Part shown: piece by piece, positions 46,481 through 54,933 of the stretch
Layout of the letters: each line of letters opens with the position of its first letter
Numbering within the stretch: position 1 is the first letter of the stretch
Assembly: GCF_001598815.1 (NCBI RefSeq)
Contig: NZ_BCZQ01000006.1
Location: 1-64,000 of the forward strand
Origin: Sphingopyxis terrae subsp. terrae NBRC 15098
GTDB lineage: Bacteria; Pseudomonadota; Alphaproteobacteria; Sphingomonadales; Sphingomonadaceae
DNA length: 64,000 bases
Direction: 5' to 3'
The notes under the pieces: generated by a model
What the model was told of the DNA's origin: nothing
Databases searched by the model: none
The model's input: the letters and a program-made list of their open reading frames with translations, nothing else
Translations under genes and position numbers: made by a program

Positions 46481-46500
46481 TGTCGCAAAATGTCGCAAAA
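46481..46500 (-). promoter_or_regulatory. Tandem decamer repeat upstream of EF-hand gene
   Basis: TGTCGCAAAA is present twice with no gap (on the minus strand TTTTGCGACA twice), followed on the minus strand by a weaker third unit (CTATTTCGAC). Directly repeated sites at about one helical turn are typical for OmpR-family regulators. The site lies 111 bp upstream of the EF-hand start and 117 bp upstream of the CYTH-CHAD start, so it could serve either. Confidence 0.5.
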
Positions 46501-46616
46501 CGGCCCCGCCGTTCATCCCCCTGCAAGTCCCGGCTGCACCAGCGAGCGATGGCAATCCGGACGCGAAGGCGCTAAGCAGCGGCGCCGGTCGGCGGCGATC
46601 GCAAGAGGGGCAAGGG

Positions 46617-48071
46617 ATGGGCGGCAAGTCGAGCGAAGAGGTCGAGCTCAAGCTCGAACTCGCGCCGGACGCGCGCAGCACGGTCGATTGGCCGGCGCTG
46701 TTCGGCGCGCCGCCGACGATCATCGCCCAGCACGCCGTCTATTTCGACACTCCCGACCGCGCGCTCGCCGCCGCAGGCTTTTCGCTGCGCATCCGCACGA
46801 GCGACACGAAGCGCGTCCAGACGGTGAAGGCGCGCGCCGCGGCCGCGGGCCTCTTCGCGCGCTCCGAATGGGAATTTGCGGTGGAGGGCGACATCCCAGT
46901 GCTCGACGATCGCACCCCCGTCGCGGCGACGCTGGGCGCGCACGCGGCGAAGCTCGGTCCCGTCTTTACGATCGAAAACGAACGGATGCTCTGGGATCTC
47001 GGCGGGATCGAGGTCGCACTCGATCACGCCCGCGTCGCCACCCCCGACGCCGAAACCCCGATCGACGAGATCGAGCTCGAGGCAAAGGGCAGCGCAATCC
47101 CCGCGCTATTCGCCCTCGCCCGCCGGATCGATGCGGCAACCCCGGTGCACATCGCTATACTCAGCAAGGCCGACCGCGGCTACCGGCTGCTCGCGCCGCC
47201 GGCTCCGGCCGAAAAGGCCCGGCCGGTGACGCTGGCGGCCGGGATCACGGCGGCGGAGGCGTTTTGCGCCATCGCCCGCGCCTGCCTGCGCCAGTTCCGC
47301 CTCAACGCCGCGACGGTGATCGAGCGCGGCGATCCCGGCGCGCTGCATCAGGCGCGCGTCGCGCTGCGACGGCTGCGCTCGGCCCTCGCGGTTCACGCGC
47401 CGCTGTTCCCGCCCTCCGCTGCCGCGCGCTGGGACGACGAGCTGCGCTGGCTTGCCGGCGAATTGGGCGCCGCGCGCGATCTCGACGTCCTTGCCACGCG
47501 CGCCGGGCCGGGCGCCCTCACCGACCGGCTGCGTCCCGCACGCGAAGCCGCCTATGCGCGCGCCACTGCAGCGCTGCTCGCCCCGCGCGCGCGGCATCTG
47601 ATGCTCGATTTCGTCGAGTGGCTCACCATCGGCGACTGGCGCACGGGTGATGAAGCCACGGCCCCCTGCACACGTCCGGTGCGCGGCTTCGCGGCCGAGG
47701 CGCTGGATCGGCTGCACCGAAAGGTCCGCAAGCGCGGGCGCCACTTCGCGCGCCTCGACGATGCCGCCCGGCACCGCCTGCGCAAGACGGTCAAGAAGCT
47801 GCGCTACACCGCCGATTTCTTCGCGCCGCTGTTTGCCGACGACGGGCAGTCTGCGGCGCTGCGCGACCATGCCAAGCTCACCGAGGCGCTGCAGGACCGG
47901 CTCGGCGCGCTCAACGACATCGCCACCGCGCCCCAATTGCTGCGCAGCCTGTCGCTCGATGCAGTTCCCGAAGCGGTCGCACTTTTCGCCACCGGCGATC
48001 GTGAGCGCCTGCTCGGTGAAGCGCGCACCGCCTTTCGCGCGCTCCGCGATGCCGCCCCCTTCTGGCGCTGA
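46617..48071 (+). CDS. CYTH-CHAD domain protein
   Basis: A 484-residue cytosolic protein. The CYTH domain (about 5-205) opens with EVELKLEL, the ExExK signature of triphosphate-tunnel enzymes (here probably inorganic triphosphatase-like). The CHAD domain (about 215-484) has conserved histidine/basic helices: HQARVALRRLRSAL and HRLRKTVKKLRYTADFF. CHAD domains bind polyphosphate. With ppk1, ppx and ppk2 in the window, a role in polyphosphate metabolism is likely. ATG 46617 has a purine-rich GCAAGGG upstream. Confidence 0.9.
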   Translation: MGGKSSEEVELKLELAPDARSTVDWPALFGAPPTIIAQHAVYFDTPDRALAAAGFSLRIRTSDTKRVQTVKARAAAAGLFARSEWEFAVEGDIPVLDDRTPVAATLGAHAAKLGPVFTIENERMLWDLGGIEVALDHARVATPDAETPIDEIELEAKGSAIPALFALARRIDAATPVHIAILSKADRGYRLLAPPAPAEKARPVTLAAGITAAEAFCAIARACLRQFRLNAATVIERGDPGALHQARVALRRLRSALAVHAPLFPPSAAARWDDELRWLAGELGAARDLDVLATRAGPGALTDRLRPAREAAYARATAALLAPRARHLMLDFVEWLTIGDWRTGDEATAPCTRPVRGFAAEALDRLHRKVRKRGRHFARLDDAARHRLRKTVKKLRYTADFFAPLFADDGQSAALRDHAKLTEALQDRLGALNDIATAPQLLRSLSLDAVPEAVALFATGDRERLLGEARTAFRALRDAAPFWR

Positions 48072-48073
48072 GC

Positions 48074-48535
48074 CTATAGCGGCAGTTCGGTCGTCGACTT
48101 GATCTCGGACAGCGCGACCGTCGAATTGATTTCCTGGACGCCGGGCAGCTTGCTCAGCTGATCGAAGAAGAAGCGTTCATAGGCGTCGATGTCGCGCGCG
48201 ACGATACGCAACATGAAATCGGTCGTCCCCATTAGCACATAGGCATCGAGCACTTCCGGAAAGCCGCGGATCGTCGCGCTGAATTCATCAAGATTGGCGC
48301 GACCGTGCGCGTTGAGCTTCACTTGCGCAAAGACATGCGCGTTCAGTCCGACCTTGCGCCGGTCGACGATCGCGACGCGCTTACGGATAAATCCCTCACG
48401 CTCCAGCCGGTCGATGCGGCGCCAGCACGGCGATACCGACAGCCCGACGCGATCGGCAATCTCGGCGGTGGTCTGGCTCGCGTCGCGCTGCAATTCGCGA
48501 AGGATTTTTATCTCGAACGGATCAAGGTCGGCCAT
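48074..48535 (-). CDS. Lrp/AsnC-family transcriptional regulator
   Basis: A 153-residue regulator: N-terminal helix-turn-helix (about 1-60; LDPFEIKILRELQRDASQTTAEIADRVGLSVSPCWRRIDRLE) and the RAM ligand-binding domain (about 65-150; VFAQVKLNAHGRANLDEFS, VLMGTTDFMLRIV). Ligands of this family are usually amino acids. It is divergent from leucine dehydrogenase with 149 bp between, the usual sign that it controls that gene. ATG 48535 (MADLDPFE) is preferred over a longer frame. Confidence 0.93.
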   Translation of the reverse strand: MADLDPFEIKILRELQRDASQTTAEIADRVGLSVSPCWRRIDRLEREGFIRKRVAIVDRRKVGLNAHVFAQVKLNAHGRANLDEFSATIRGFPEVLDAYVLMGTTDFMLRIVARDIDAYERFFFDQLSKLPGVQEINSTVALSEIKSTTELPL

Positions 48536-48684
48536 ATATTTCTCATACTTGATGAATCCGGGTTTAAAAATCCCCAAAATTGCCGATTCGAGCGAAAATG
48601 CGAACAAGTTTGTCCGGCGCCATGATGCGATAAGGCGCAGCGAATTTACGCCAATCATTGCCACCCATCATTTCAAGGAGCCCC

Positions 48685-49743
48685 ATGATGGTCAGCCGCC
48701 CCACCCGCATGACCCCGCCGGTCGAATGCGTCCGCCTGTTCGACGCCGCCGCCGGCCTCGACGGCGTGATCGCAATTCATTCGACCGCACTCGGGCCGGG
48801 CGCGGGCGGTTGCCGCCTGTGGCACTATGACGATGTCGATGGCGCGCTCGCCGATGCACTGCGGCTGGCCGAGGGGATGAGCTACAAGAACGCGCTCGCG
48901 GGCCTGCCCTTCGGCGGCGCCAAGGCGGTGCTGCGCCGCCCCGCCGGCTCGTTCGACCGCACCGCGCTCTTCCGCGCCTTCGGCCGCGCGGTCGAGGCGC
49001 TCGGTGGGCTCTACGTGACCGCCGAAGATGTCGGCACCACCGTCGCCGACATGCAGGATATCGCAGGCGTCACGCGCCACGTCGCCGGCCTGCCCCCTGC
49101 GGGCGGCCGCGCGGGCGGCGATCCCTCGCCCTGGACCGCGCGCGGCGTCTTCGACGCGATGGAGGCGGCGGCGAAGCACAGGCTGGGCAGCGACCTCGCC
49201 GGGCTGACCGTCGCGGTGCAGGGTACGGGCAATGTCGGCGCCGACCTCTGCCGCCGCCTAGCCGACGCCGGGGCGCGGCTCGTCATCGCCGATCCGAACC
49301 CGGCGCGGCGCGACCGGCTCGCGGCGATCCACGGGGCAGAGGTCGTCCATGTCGACGACATCCTTCGCGTCGAAGCCGACATCCTTGCCCCCTGCGCCCT
49401 CGGCGGCGCCCTCAATGCCGAAAGCGTCGGCGGGCTGAAGGCGCGGCTGGTATGCGGGGCCGCGAACAACCAGCTCGCCGAACCGGCGGTCGCCGATCTG
49501 CTGATGGCGCGCGGGATCGCCTATGTCCCCGACTATGTCGCCAATGCGGGCGGGATCATCAGCGTGTCGGCCGAATATCTGGGCGAAGACGAAGCCGAGG
49601 TCGCGGCGCGCGTGGCGCAGATCGCGCCGCGCGTGACCGCACTCCTCGACCGCGCGGCACAGGAAGGACGCTCCCCCGCCGTCGTCGCCGACGAAATGGC
49701 CGAGCAGGTCATCGCGGCCGGGGCACAGCGCGCGGCCGCCTGA
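48685..49743 (+). CDS. Leucine dehydrogenase (Glu/Leu/Phe/Val dehydrogenase family)
   Basis: A 352-residue NAD-dependent amino acid dehydrogenase that deaminates branched-chain amino acids to keto acids. Seen: GPGAGGCRLWHY, catalytic lysines in MSYKNALAGLPFGGAKAVL (about 69-87), and the NAD motif VQGTGNVGADLCRRL. The length matches octameric leucine dehydrogenases. AAGGAG lies 4 bp before ATG 48685 and 7 bp before the next ATG at 48688, which may be the real start. Probably controlled by the divergent Lrp regulator; cotranscribed with the small ACT-like gene. Confidence 0.93.
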   Translation: MMVSRPTRMTPPVECVRLFDAAAGLDGVIAIHSTALGPGAGGCRLWHYDDVDGALADALRLAEGMSYKNALAGLPFGGAKAVLRRPAGSFDRTALFRAFGRAVEALGGLYVTAEDVGTTVADMQDIAGVTRHVAGLPPAGGRAGGDPSPWTARGVFDAMEAAAKHRLGSDLAGLTVAVQGTGNVGADLCRRLADAGARLVIADPNPARRDRLAAIHGAEVVHVDDILRVEADILAPCALGGALNAESVGGLKARLVCGAANNQLAEPAVADLLMARGIAYVPDYVANAGGIISVSAEYLGEDEAEVAARVAQIAPRVTALLDRAAQEGRSPAVVADEMAEQVIAAGAQRAAA

Positions 49744-49986
49744 ATGCACCGCTTTCGCATCGCCGCGCTCGCCGATCCGCAGTCGCTTCCCCGCATTACC
49801 GGCTTCTTCGGGCAGCGCGGCCTCGTCCCCGCGGCGGTTGCCGTGCAGACCGGCGACGGCGCGATGCGGCTGCGGATCGACGTGCCCGGCCTCGACGATG
49901 GCACGGCGGCCGTCATCGCATCGAAACTCGGCGCGCTCTTCGCCGTGACCGATGTCGCGATGTCCGACGGCGTGCCTGCCGAATAG
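49744..49986 (+). CDS. Free-standing ACT-like domain protein
   Basis: An 80-residue protein with the order expected for an ACT domain: strand MHRFRIAALADP, helix SLPRITGFFGQRG, strands LVPAAVAVQ and AMRLRIDVPG, helix DGTAAVIASKLGAL, strand VTDVAM. It resembles the ACT part of acetolactate synthase small subunits (IlvH/IlvM). The gene begins directly after the leucine dehydrogenase stop. An amino-acid-sensing partner for the dehydrogenase is the natural hypothesis; no ilvB-like catalytic subunit is in the window. Confidence 0.8.
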   Translation: MHRFRIAALADPQSLPRITGFFGQRGLVPAAVAVQTGDGAMRLRIDVPGLDDGTAAVIASKLGALFAVTDVAMSDGVPAE

Positions 49987-49987
49987 G

Positions 49988-51166
49988 CTATTTCCCCTGC
50001 GCTGCGACGACGCGCAGGATGTTGCCGCTCCACATTTTTTCGATGTCGGCGTCCGAATAGCCCGCCGCCTTCAATCGCTCGGTGACCTTGGGCAGCGCCG
50101 AAATATCCTCGATGCCCTTCAGGCCGCCGCCGCCGTCCCAGTCGGCGCCAAAGCAGATATGATCGACGCCGCCGACCTCGATCGCGCGCAGCACCATCTT
50201 CATATAATCCTCAAAATCCGCGGCCCACATCGCCTCGGTCTTGTCGAGTTCGCGCCACTGACGCGTCAGTTCCGCCTGCGCTTCGGGCGTCATTTCACCG
50301 ATATGTTCATATTCACCGAACAGCTTGGCGCGCGCCGGCGACATGTTCATCTCGGACATGAAGATCGTCGAAATGCACATCGCCCCGCCCTTTTCGGCCA
50401 GCTTGCGCAGGCGTCCTTCGTCGAGGTTGCGCGGATGGTCGTGCGCCGACCGCAGGCTCGAATGCGACAGCAGGATCGGATATTTCGACAGTTGCAGGAT
50501 CTGGTCGAAGGTCGCGTCCGACGAATGGCTCGCGTCGATCACGATGCCCAGCCGGTTCATTTCGGCCACCCATTGCTTGCCGAGCGGGCTCAGCCCGTTC
50601 CAGCGCGGCTTGTCGGTCGCGCTGTCGGCAAATTCATTGTTCGCCGAATGGACCGGCCCCGCCAGCCGCACGCCCTTGTCATAGAACTCCTGCAACAGCG
50701 ACAGATCCTCGCCGAGCGGATAGCTGTTCTCCATCGACTTGAAGGCGACGAGCTTGCCTTCGTTGTTCAGCCGCCGCGCATCGTCTGCGGTGCGCGCGGC
50801 GCCGATGACGCCGCTGTTGTCAGCGATCATCTTGTCGATCAGGTCGGACCGTTTGCGCGCATGGGCAAGCGCGGCGGCATAGCCCGCCGGGGTCAGCGGC
50901 CCCTGTTCGGTGTAGATGGCAAAGAAGCCGCCATCGAGATTGCCGTCGCGCATCCTTGGAATATCGAGCTGCGACAGGTCGGTCGCCAGATCGTGCCGGT
51001 CGGCAAAGTTCCATCCCTGCCGCTCGAAATGAAGCGGTGTGTCGAGATGGGTGTCGAGCACCAGCATCCGGCTGTGCAGCGGCGGCGGCGGCGCCTGCGG
51101 CTTGTCGCCCGCCGCCGAACAGGCGGACAGCGCGGTGGCAGCGAGCAGAATGGCAATGCGCTTCAC
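49988..51166 (-). CDS. Membrane dipeptidase (M19), lipoprotein
   Basis: A 392-residue M19 (renal dipeptidase family) enzyme with a lipoprotein signal (lipobox LSAC, Cys16). All six family metal ligands can be placed: His40 and Asp42 (LDTHLDTP), bridging Glu146 (KSMENSYP), His214 (DASHSSD), His235 (LLSHSSL) and Asp342 (FGADWDGG). M19 enzymes accept dipeptides with L- or D- C-terminal residues. GTG start with GGAGGACAAGAA upstream, overlapping the serine hydrolase stop by 4 bp. Last gene of unit A of the D-peptide locus. Confidence 0.92.
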   Translation of the reverse strand: MKRIAILLAATALSACSAAGDKPQAPPPPLHSRMLVLDTHLDTPLHFERQGWNFADRHDLATDLSQLDIPRMRDGNLDGGFFAIYTEQGPLTPAGYAAALAHARKRSDLIDKMIADNSGVIGAARTADDARRLNNEGKLVAFKSMENSYPLGEDLSLLQEFYDKGVRLAGPVHSANNEFADSATDKPRWNGLSPLGKQWVAEMNRLGIVIDASHSSDATFDQILQLSKYPILLSHSSLRSAHDHPRNLDEGRLRKLAEKGGAMCISTIFMSEMNMSPARAKLFGEYEHIGEMTPEAQAELTRQWRELDKTEAMWAADFEDYMKMVLRAIEVGGVDHICFGADWDGGGGLKGIEDISALPKVTERLKAAGYSDADIEKMWSGNILRVVAAQGK

Positions 51167-52740
51167 TTCTTGTCCTCCACGGGCTTGAGGTCGAGATCCT
51201 GATAGTCCCAGCTGAAATCGGCGATCATGCTGACGGGCTTCATCGTCACGCCGGTCACCTTGCCGTCCGCGTCGAGCGCGAAGGTCACATAGGCGGGTTC
51301 GATCGCGGGATCGTCGAATTCGGTGACGAAGCTGTCATACTGCCAATGCTTGAGCCGCCCCGCCATGCGCGGGGTCGAGGTGAAGTCGATCGTCAGCCCC
51401 TTCGCGCCGTCGGCGATCACGACATCGCCGTACCACGGATCGCGATAGCGCCCCGCATAGCCCGCAGGCTTCAGCGACGGACCGACCTTCGCCGGCGATG
51501 CCTTTGCCTGCTTCAGAAATTCGACGCCGCCGGCCAGCCGCGCTTCGAACCAGTCCTGCCATTTCGTCGTCCAGCCATAATCGGGCTGATCCAGATAATG
51601 GTCGAGCAGTTCGTAGGTCAGCCCCAGGATCATCCCGCTGTCCTCGCTGTTCATCATGATCGCAAAGCCGACATTCTTGTCGGGAATCATCACGACGCGC
51701 GTGATCGAACCGAACACGCCGCCGCTGTGCTGGATGATGCGGTGGCCGCGATAATCCTGCACCTGCCAGCCGAGCGCATAGGCCTGCTGCATCGGCTGCG
51801 CGGGTTTCAGGCTGTCAGGCAGTTCGGTGATCGGCATCGGCGTCACCGGGGTCCACATCTGCTTCGCCTGTTCCTCGCTGAACAGCCGTCCGCCGCCAGG
51901 CAGCGCGCCATGCGCAAGCTGGATCTTCAGCCACACCGCCATATCGTCGGCGCTCAGCGCCAGCCCGCCCGCCGGCGCCCCGTTGCGACCCAACTCGTCC
52001 CGTTCGTCGAGCGCCTGCTGCGGCCCCAGCCCGCGCAGCGCCCCCGACAGGCGCGCGTGCGGCCACGAGCGGTTGGGGATACGGAAGCGATCCTCGCTGT
52101 CGCTTGTCGCATTCTTCATGCCGCCGGCGCGCAGCACATGCTCGCGGATGAAATCCTCCCAGCGCTGGCCGGTCACCTCCTCGATCAACTGGCCCGCAAC
52201 GGCATAGAGGATATTGTCATAGGCATAGGCCGAGCGGAAACTCGTCTTGGGCTTGAGAAAGGCGACGCGCTCGATCGTTTGCTTGCGCGTCAGATAGGTG
52301 CGCGGCACGAACATCAGGTCGCCCTGCCCCAGCCCCAGTCCGCTCCGGTGGACGAGCAGGTCGCGGATCGTGATCTCGCGCGTGACCCACGGGTCGTACA
52401 TGCGGAACCATGGCATATGCTTGATGACCGGATCATCCCACGCGATCTTGCCCTGATCGACAAGCACCGCCAGCGCGGCGGCGGTCATCGCCTTGCCGGT
52501 CGATCCCGTCTGAAAGATGGTTTCGGCGTCGACCGGCGCGCTCTCGCCCAGCTTTCGCACGCCCCAGCCGCGCGCCAGCGTCGTCCGGCCGTCCTCGACG
52601 ATCGCGATCGACACGCCGACCGCGCCGATCTTCTGGCGCAGCGCCTCGACGCTGTCGCCGATGTCGGCGGGCGGCTCGGCCCAGGCGGGCACCGAAAGGG
52701 CGAGCATCAGCGATGCCGCCAGCAGACGCGCGGATTTCAT
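51163..52740 (-). CDS. Serine hydrolase, beta-lactamase/D-peptidase family
   Basis: A 525-residue secreted protein: signal peptide (LLAASLMLALSVPAWA), then a class C beta-lactamase-type domain with nucleophile Ser80 in SxxK (GSTGK, Lys83), YDN (174-176) and a C-terminal HSGG. The last 130 residues form an extra lipocalin-like domain (about 400-525). Relatives include D-aminopeptidases and DD-peptidases, so an action on D-residue peptides fits the neighbours. It overlaps the permease and the dipeptidase genes by 4 bp each. Confidence 0.87.
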   Translation of the reverse strand: MKSARLLAASLMLALSVPAWAEPPADIGDSVEALRQKIGAVGVSIAIVEDGRTTLARGWGVRKLGESAPVDAETIFQTGSTGKAMTAAALAVLVDQGKIAWDDPVIKHMPWFRMYDPWVTREITIRDLLVHRSGLGLGQGDLMFVPRTYLTRKQTIERVAFLKPKTSFRSAYAYDNILYAVAGQLIEEVTGQRWEDFIREHVLRAGGMKNATSDSEDRFRIPNRSWPHARLSGALRGLGPQQALDERDELGRNGAPAGGLALSADDMAVWLKIQLAHGALPGGGRLFSEEQAKQMWTPVTPMPITELPDSLKPAQPMQQAYALGWQVQDYRGHRIIQHSGGVFGSITRVVMIPDKNVGFAIMMNSEDSGMILGLTYELLDHYLDQPDYGWTTKWQDWFEARLAGGVEFLKQAKASPAKVGPSLKPAGYAGRYRDPWYGDVVIADGAKGLTIDFTSTPRMAGRLKHWQYDSFVTEFDDPAIEPAYVTFALDADGKVTGVTMKPVSMIADFSWDYQDLDLKPVEDKK

Positions 52741-53873
52741 GGACGAACCTCCTGCATGGACGAAGGGCCCCGCTTGACGAGGCGATAGGTGCCGATCCCC
52801 AGCAGCGGGACGACGTAAACAGCCAGGAACAGCCAGGCGAGGATGCGGTATCCGCTCGCGATCAGATCGACGAGGCCGACGCGCGCCGCGACGAACATGC
52901 AACCCGCCAGGATCGCCGCGCCGATCAGCGCGCGTCCCGCGGTGCCAGGCGCCGCGCGACCGCGCGCTTCGAACGCGCCCGCGATCCGTTCGTTGATCGC
53001 ATGGATCGCCCCCACCCCGCTTTCGAGCAGCGCGGTGAAGATCATCAGCTGGAACAGCAGATGAAAGCCCGGCACCGCCATCTGCCGCAAAAGAAAGTCG
53101 GAGGGCAGCGTCTCGTCGCCGATGCCGGGATAAAAGGCCATCATCGCCACGAAGAACAGGATCGCGGGCAGCATGGTCAGCGGCCCGGCGATCGCGCCCG
53201 CGATCAGCGCGTCGCGGCGGCTCGTCAGGTGGCGCAGCACCGGCAGCACGACGACCGCCCCGACGATGTTATAGCTCGCATAGGTGATGCCGCCCGCCAT
53301 CCACCCGTCCGCCGGCGGTCCGGCCGCGGCGAAACCCGCGCCGATACGGTCGCCAAAGCGGGTCAGAGCAAAGAAGAGGAACAGCGCATAGACCGCATAG
53401 ATCAGCATCGAGGCATATTTGAACAGGCGCTCGACCCCCGCTTCGCCGAACGCGGTCGCGAACAGGATCGCGGCGGCCAGCACGACCGCTCCCATCAGTT
53501 CGGGCCAGCCGAAGGTCGCCGCCCCGATCGCACCGGCGGCGGCGCCGAACACCGCGAGGATCAGCACGACGAAGATCAGATAGGCCGCCTCGAACAGCAC
53601 CCAGCCGGGGCCGAGCAATTGCTGGAAGAAGCTGCGATAGTCGTAGGCGTGCAATTGCCGCGCGAGCGCGAAGGTCAGCGCCGCGACGACGCTCCAGATC
53701 AGCGTCGCGAGCAGCATCCCGGCAAGCCCGCCCCACGGTCCGGCCGGCACGAAATATTCGGCCAGTTCGCGGCCCGTCGCATAGCCGCCGCCGATGATGA
53801 CCGCCTTCAGTGCGAAACCGGGCAGCAGAAAGCGCTGAAACCAGCTCCCTCCGCTGCCCGCCTCGCCCACCAT
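52737..53873 (-). CDS. YkvI-like membrane transporter
   Basis: A 378-residue integral membrane protein with about ten hydrophobic helices, starting LLPGFALKAVIIGGGYATGRELAEYF, which resembles YkvI-type transporters of the amino acid permease (LeuT-fold) superfamily. Substrate not known; its place between dgcN and the serine hydrolase suggests uptake of an amino acid or small peptide released in the periplasm. ATG 53873 shares one base with the dgcN stop (TGATG); a GTG one codon earlier is possible. Confidence 0.8.
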   Translation of the reverse strand: MVGEAGSGGSWFQRFLLPGFALKAVIIGGGYATGRELAEYFVPAGPWGGLAGMLLATLIWSVVAALTFALARQLHAYDYRSFFQQLLGPGWVLFEAAYLIFVVLILAVFGAAAGAIGAATFGWPELMGAVVLAAAILFATAFGEAGVERLFKYASMLIYAVYALFLFFALTRFGDRIGAGFAAAGPPADGWMAGGITYASYNIVGAVVVLPVLRHLTSRRDALIAGAIAGPLTMLPAILFFVAMMAFYPGIGDETLPSDFLLRQMAVPGFHLLFQLMIFTALLESGVGAIHAINERIAGAFEARGRAAPGTAGRALIGAAILAGCMFVAARVGLVDLIASGYRILAWLFLAVYVVPLLGIGTYRLVKRGPSSMQEVRP

Positions 53874-54913
53874 CACGCGAGACAGTTTTCGACGAGCGCC
53901 GCGAACGCCGCGCCGCCGCGGATCGGATCGGCGACCGGCAGGCCCAGCCGCGCCGCCTCCGCCGCCATCAGCGCCGCGGCCGCATCGGCATCATAGCTCG
54001 AGGTGTTGAGGCTGACGCCGCCGCAGCGGATCGCAGGATTGGTCCGGCTGCCGAGCCGGATCGTCAGGTCGATCACCTCCTCGATGCTCGGCAGGGCAAA
54101 GCTTTCCATGCCCAGGATCACCGTGCGCGTCGGATCGTGGCAGACGACGAATACGTCGGGCTGGCTGCCGTGGAGCAGGCCGAGCGATACCGCGGCATAG
54201 GCGGGGTTGAAGATCGACCCCTGCCCCTCGATCAGATCCCAGTGATCGGCAGGCGCGTCGGGGCTCAGCATTTCGGCGGCGCCCGCTTCGAAATCCGACA
54301 CCACCGCATCCATCGGCATCCCGCCGCCCGCGATCATGATCCCCGTCTGCCCGGTGGCACGGAAATCGGCGTCGATCCCGCGCTCGGCAAAGGCGCGGTG
54401 CAGCGCCAGTGCGGTATATTTCTTGCCCAAGGCGCAATCGGTGCCGACGGTCAGCAGCCGCTTGCCGCTGCGCTTGCGGCCGTTGCCGATCGGAATCGAA
54501 GGCGGCGGGGTGCGAACGTCGATCAGCCGCTGGCCGGTGCGCCGCGCCGCATCGGCGAGCGCGGGGATGCTCGTCAGCCGGACGTGAAGCCCGCTGACGA
54601 TGTCGAGCCCCGCCTCCATCGCCTCGACGAGCACCGCGACCCAGCTGTCGCCGATGATGCCGCCCTGATTGGCGACGCCGATGACCAGCGAACGCGCGCC
54701 CGCCGCCCGCGCCTCGGCCGGCGACAGGCGCGACAGGCCGGTGGTGACGGTGCAGCCGCCGATCGCCCATTCGCCGACGCAGCGGTCGGCGGCCCAGTCG
54801 GCAAGGCCAAAGGCGGTCTTGGCATAGCCCGCCTCGGTCGTGTCGCCCAGGAAGAGCAGATAGGGCTGCGGGAGGGTGAGCTGGCTGTCCAGCCGGCCCG
54901 TCGGCGCGTTCAT
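53873..54913 (-). CDS. dgcN: DgcN-type (DUF1611) N-acetyltransferase
   Basis: A 346-residue DUF1611 protein. Members named DgcN N-acetylate D-glutamate in a D-Glu catabolic route in which DgcA then racemises N-acetyl-D-Glu. Seen: N-terminal Rossmann-like part, then a P-loop-like GTDCALGKKYT (157-167), ATGQTGIMIAGGG and LIEGQGSIFNPAY. The dgcA gene is 3.5 kb away in unit B. ATG 54913 has GGAG 8 bp upstream; it lies 20 bp after the TonB-receptor stop. The function assigned here rests on family naming plus linkage to dgcA. Confidence 0.82.
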   Translation of the reverse strand: MNAPTGRLDSQLTLPQPYLLFLGDTTEAGYAKTAFGLADWAADRCVGEWAIGGCTVTTGLSRLSPAEARAAGARSLVIGVANQGGIIGDSWVAVLVEAMEAGLDIVSGLHVRLTSIPALADAARRTGQRLIDVRTPPPSIPIGNGRKRSGKRLLTVGTDCALGKKYTALALHRAFAERGIDADFRATGQTGIMIAGGGMPMDAVVSDFEAGAAEMLSPDAPADHWDLIEGQGSIFNPAYAAVSLGLLHGSQPDVFVVCHDPTRTVILGMESFALPSIEEVIDLTIRLGSRTNPAIRCGGVSLNTSSYDADAAAALMAAEAARLGLPVADPIRGGAAFAALVENCLA

Positions 54914-54933
54914 CGCTGTCACTCCGCTTTCGT

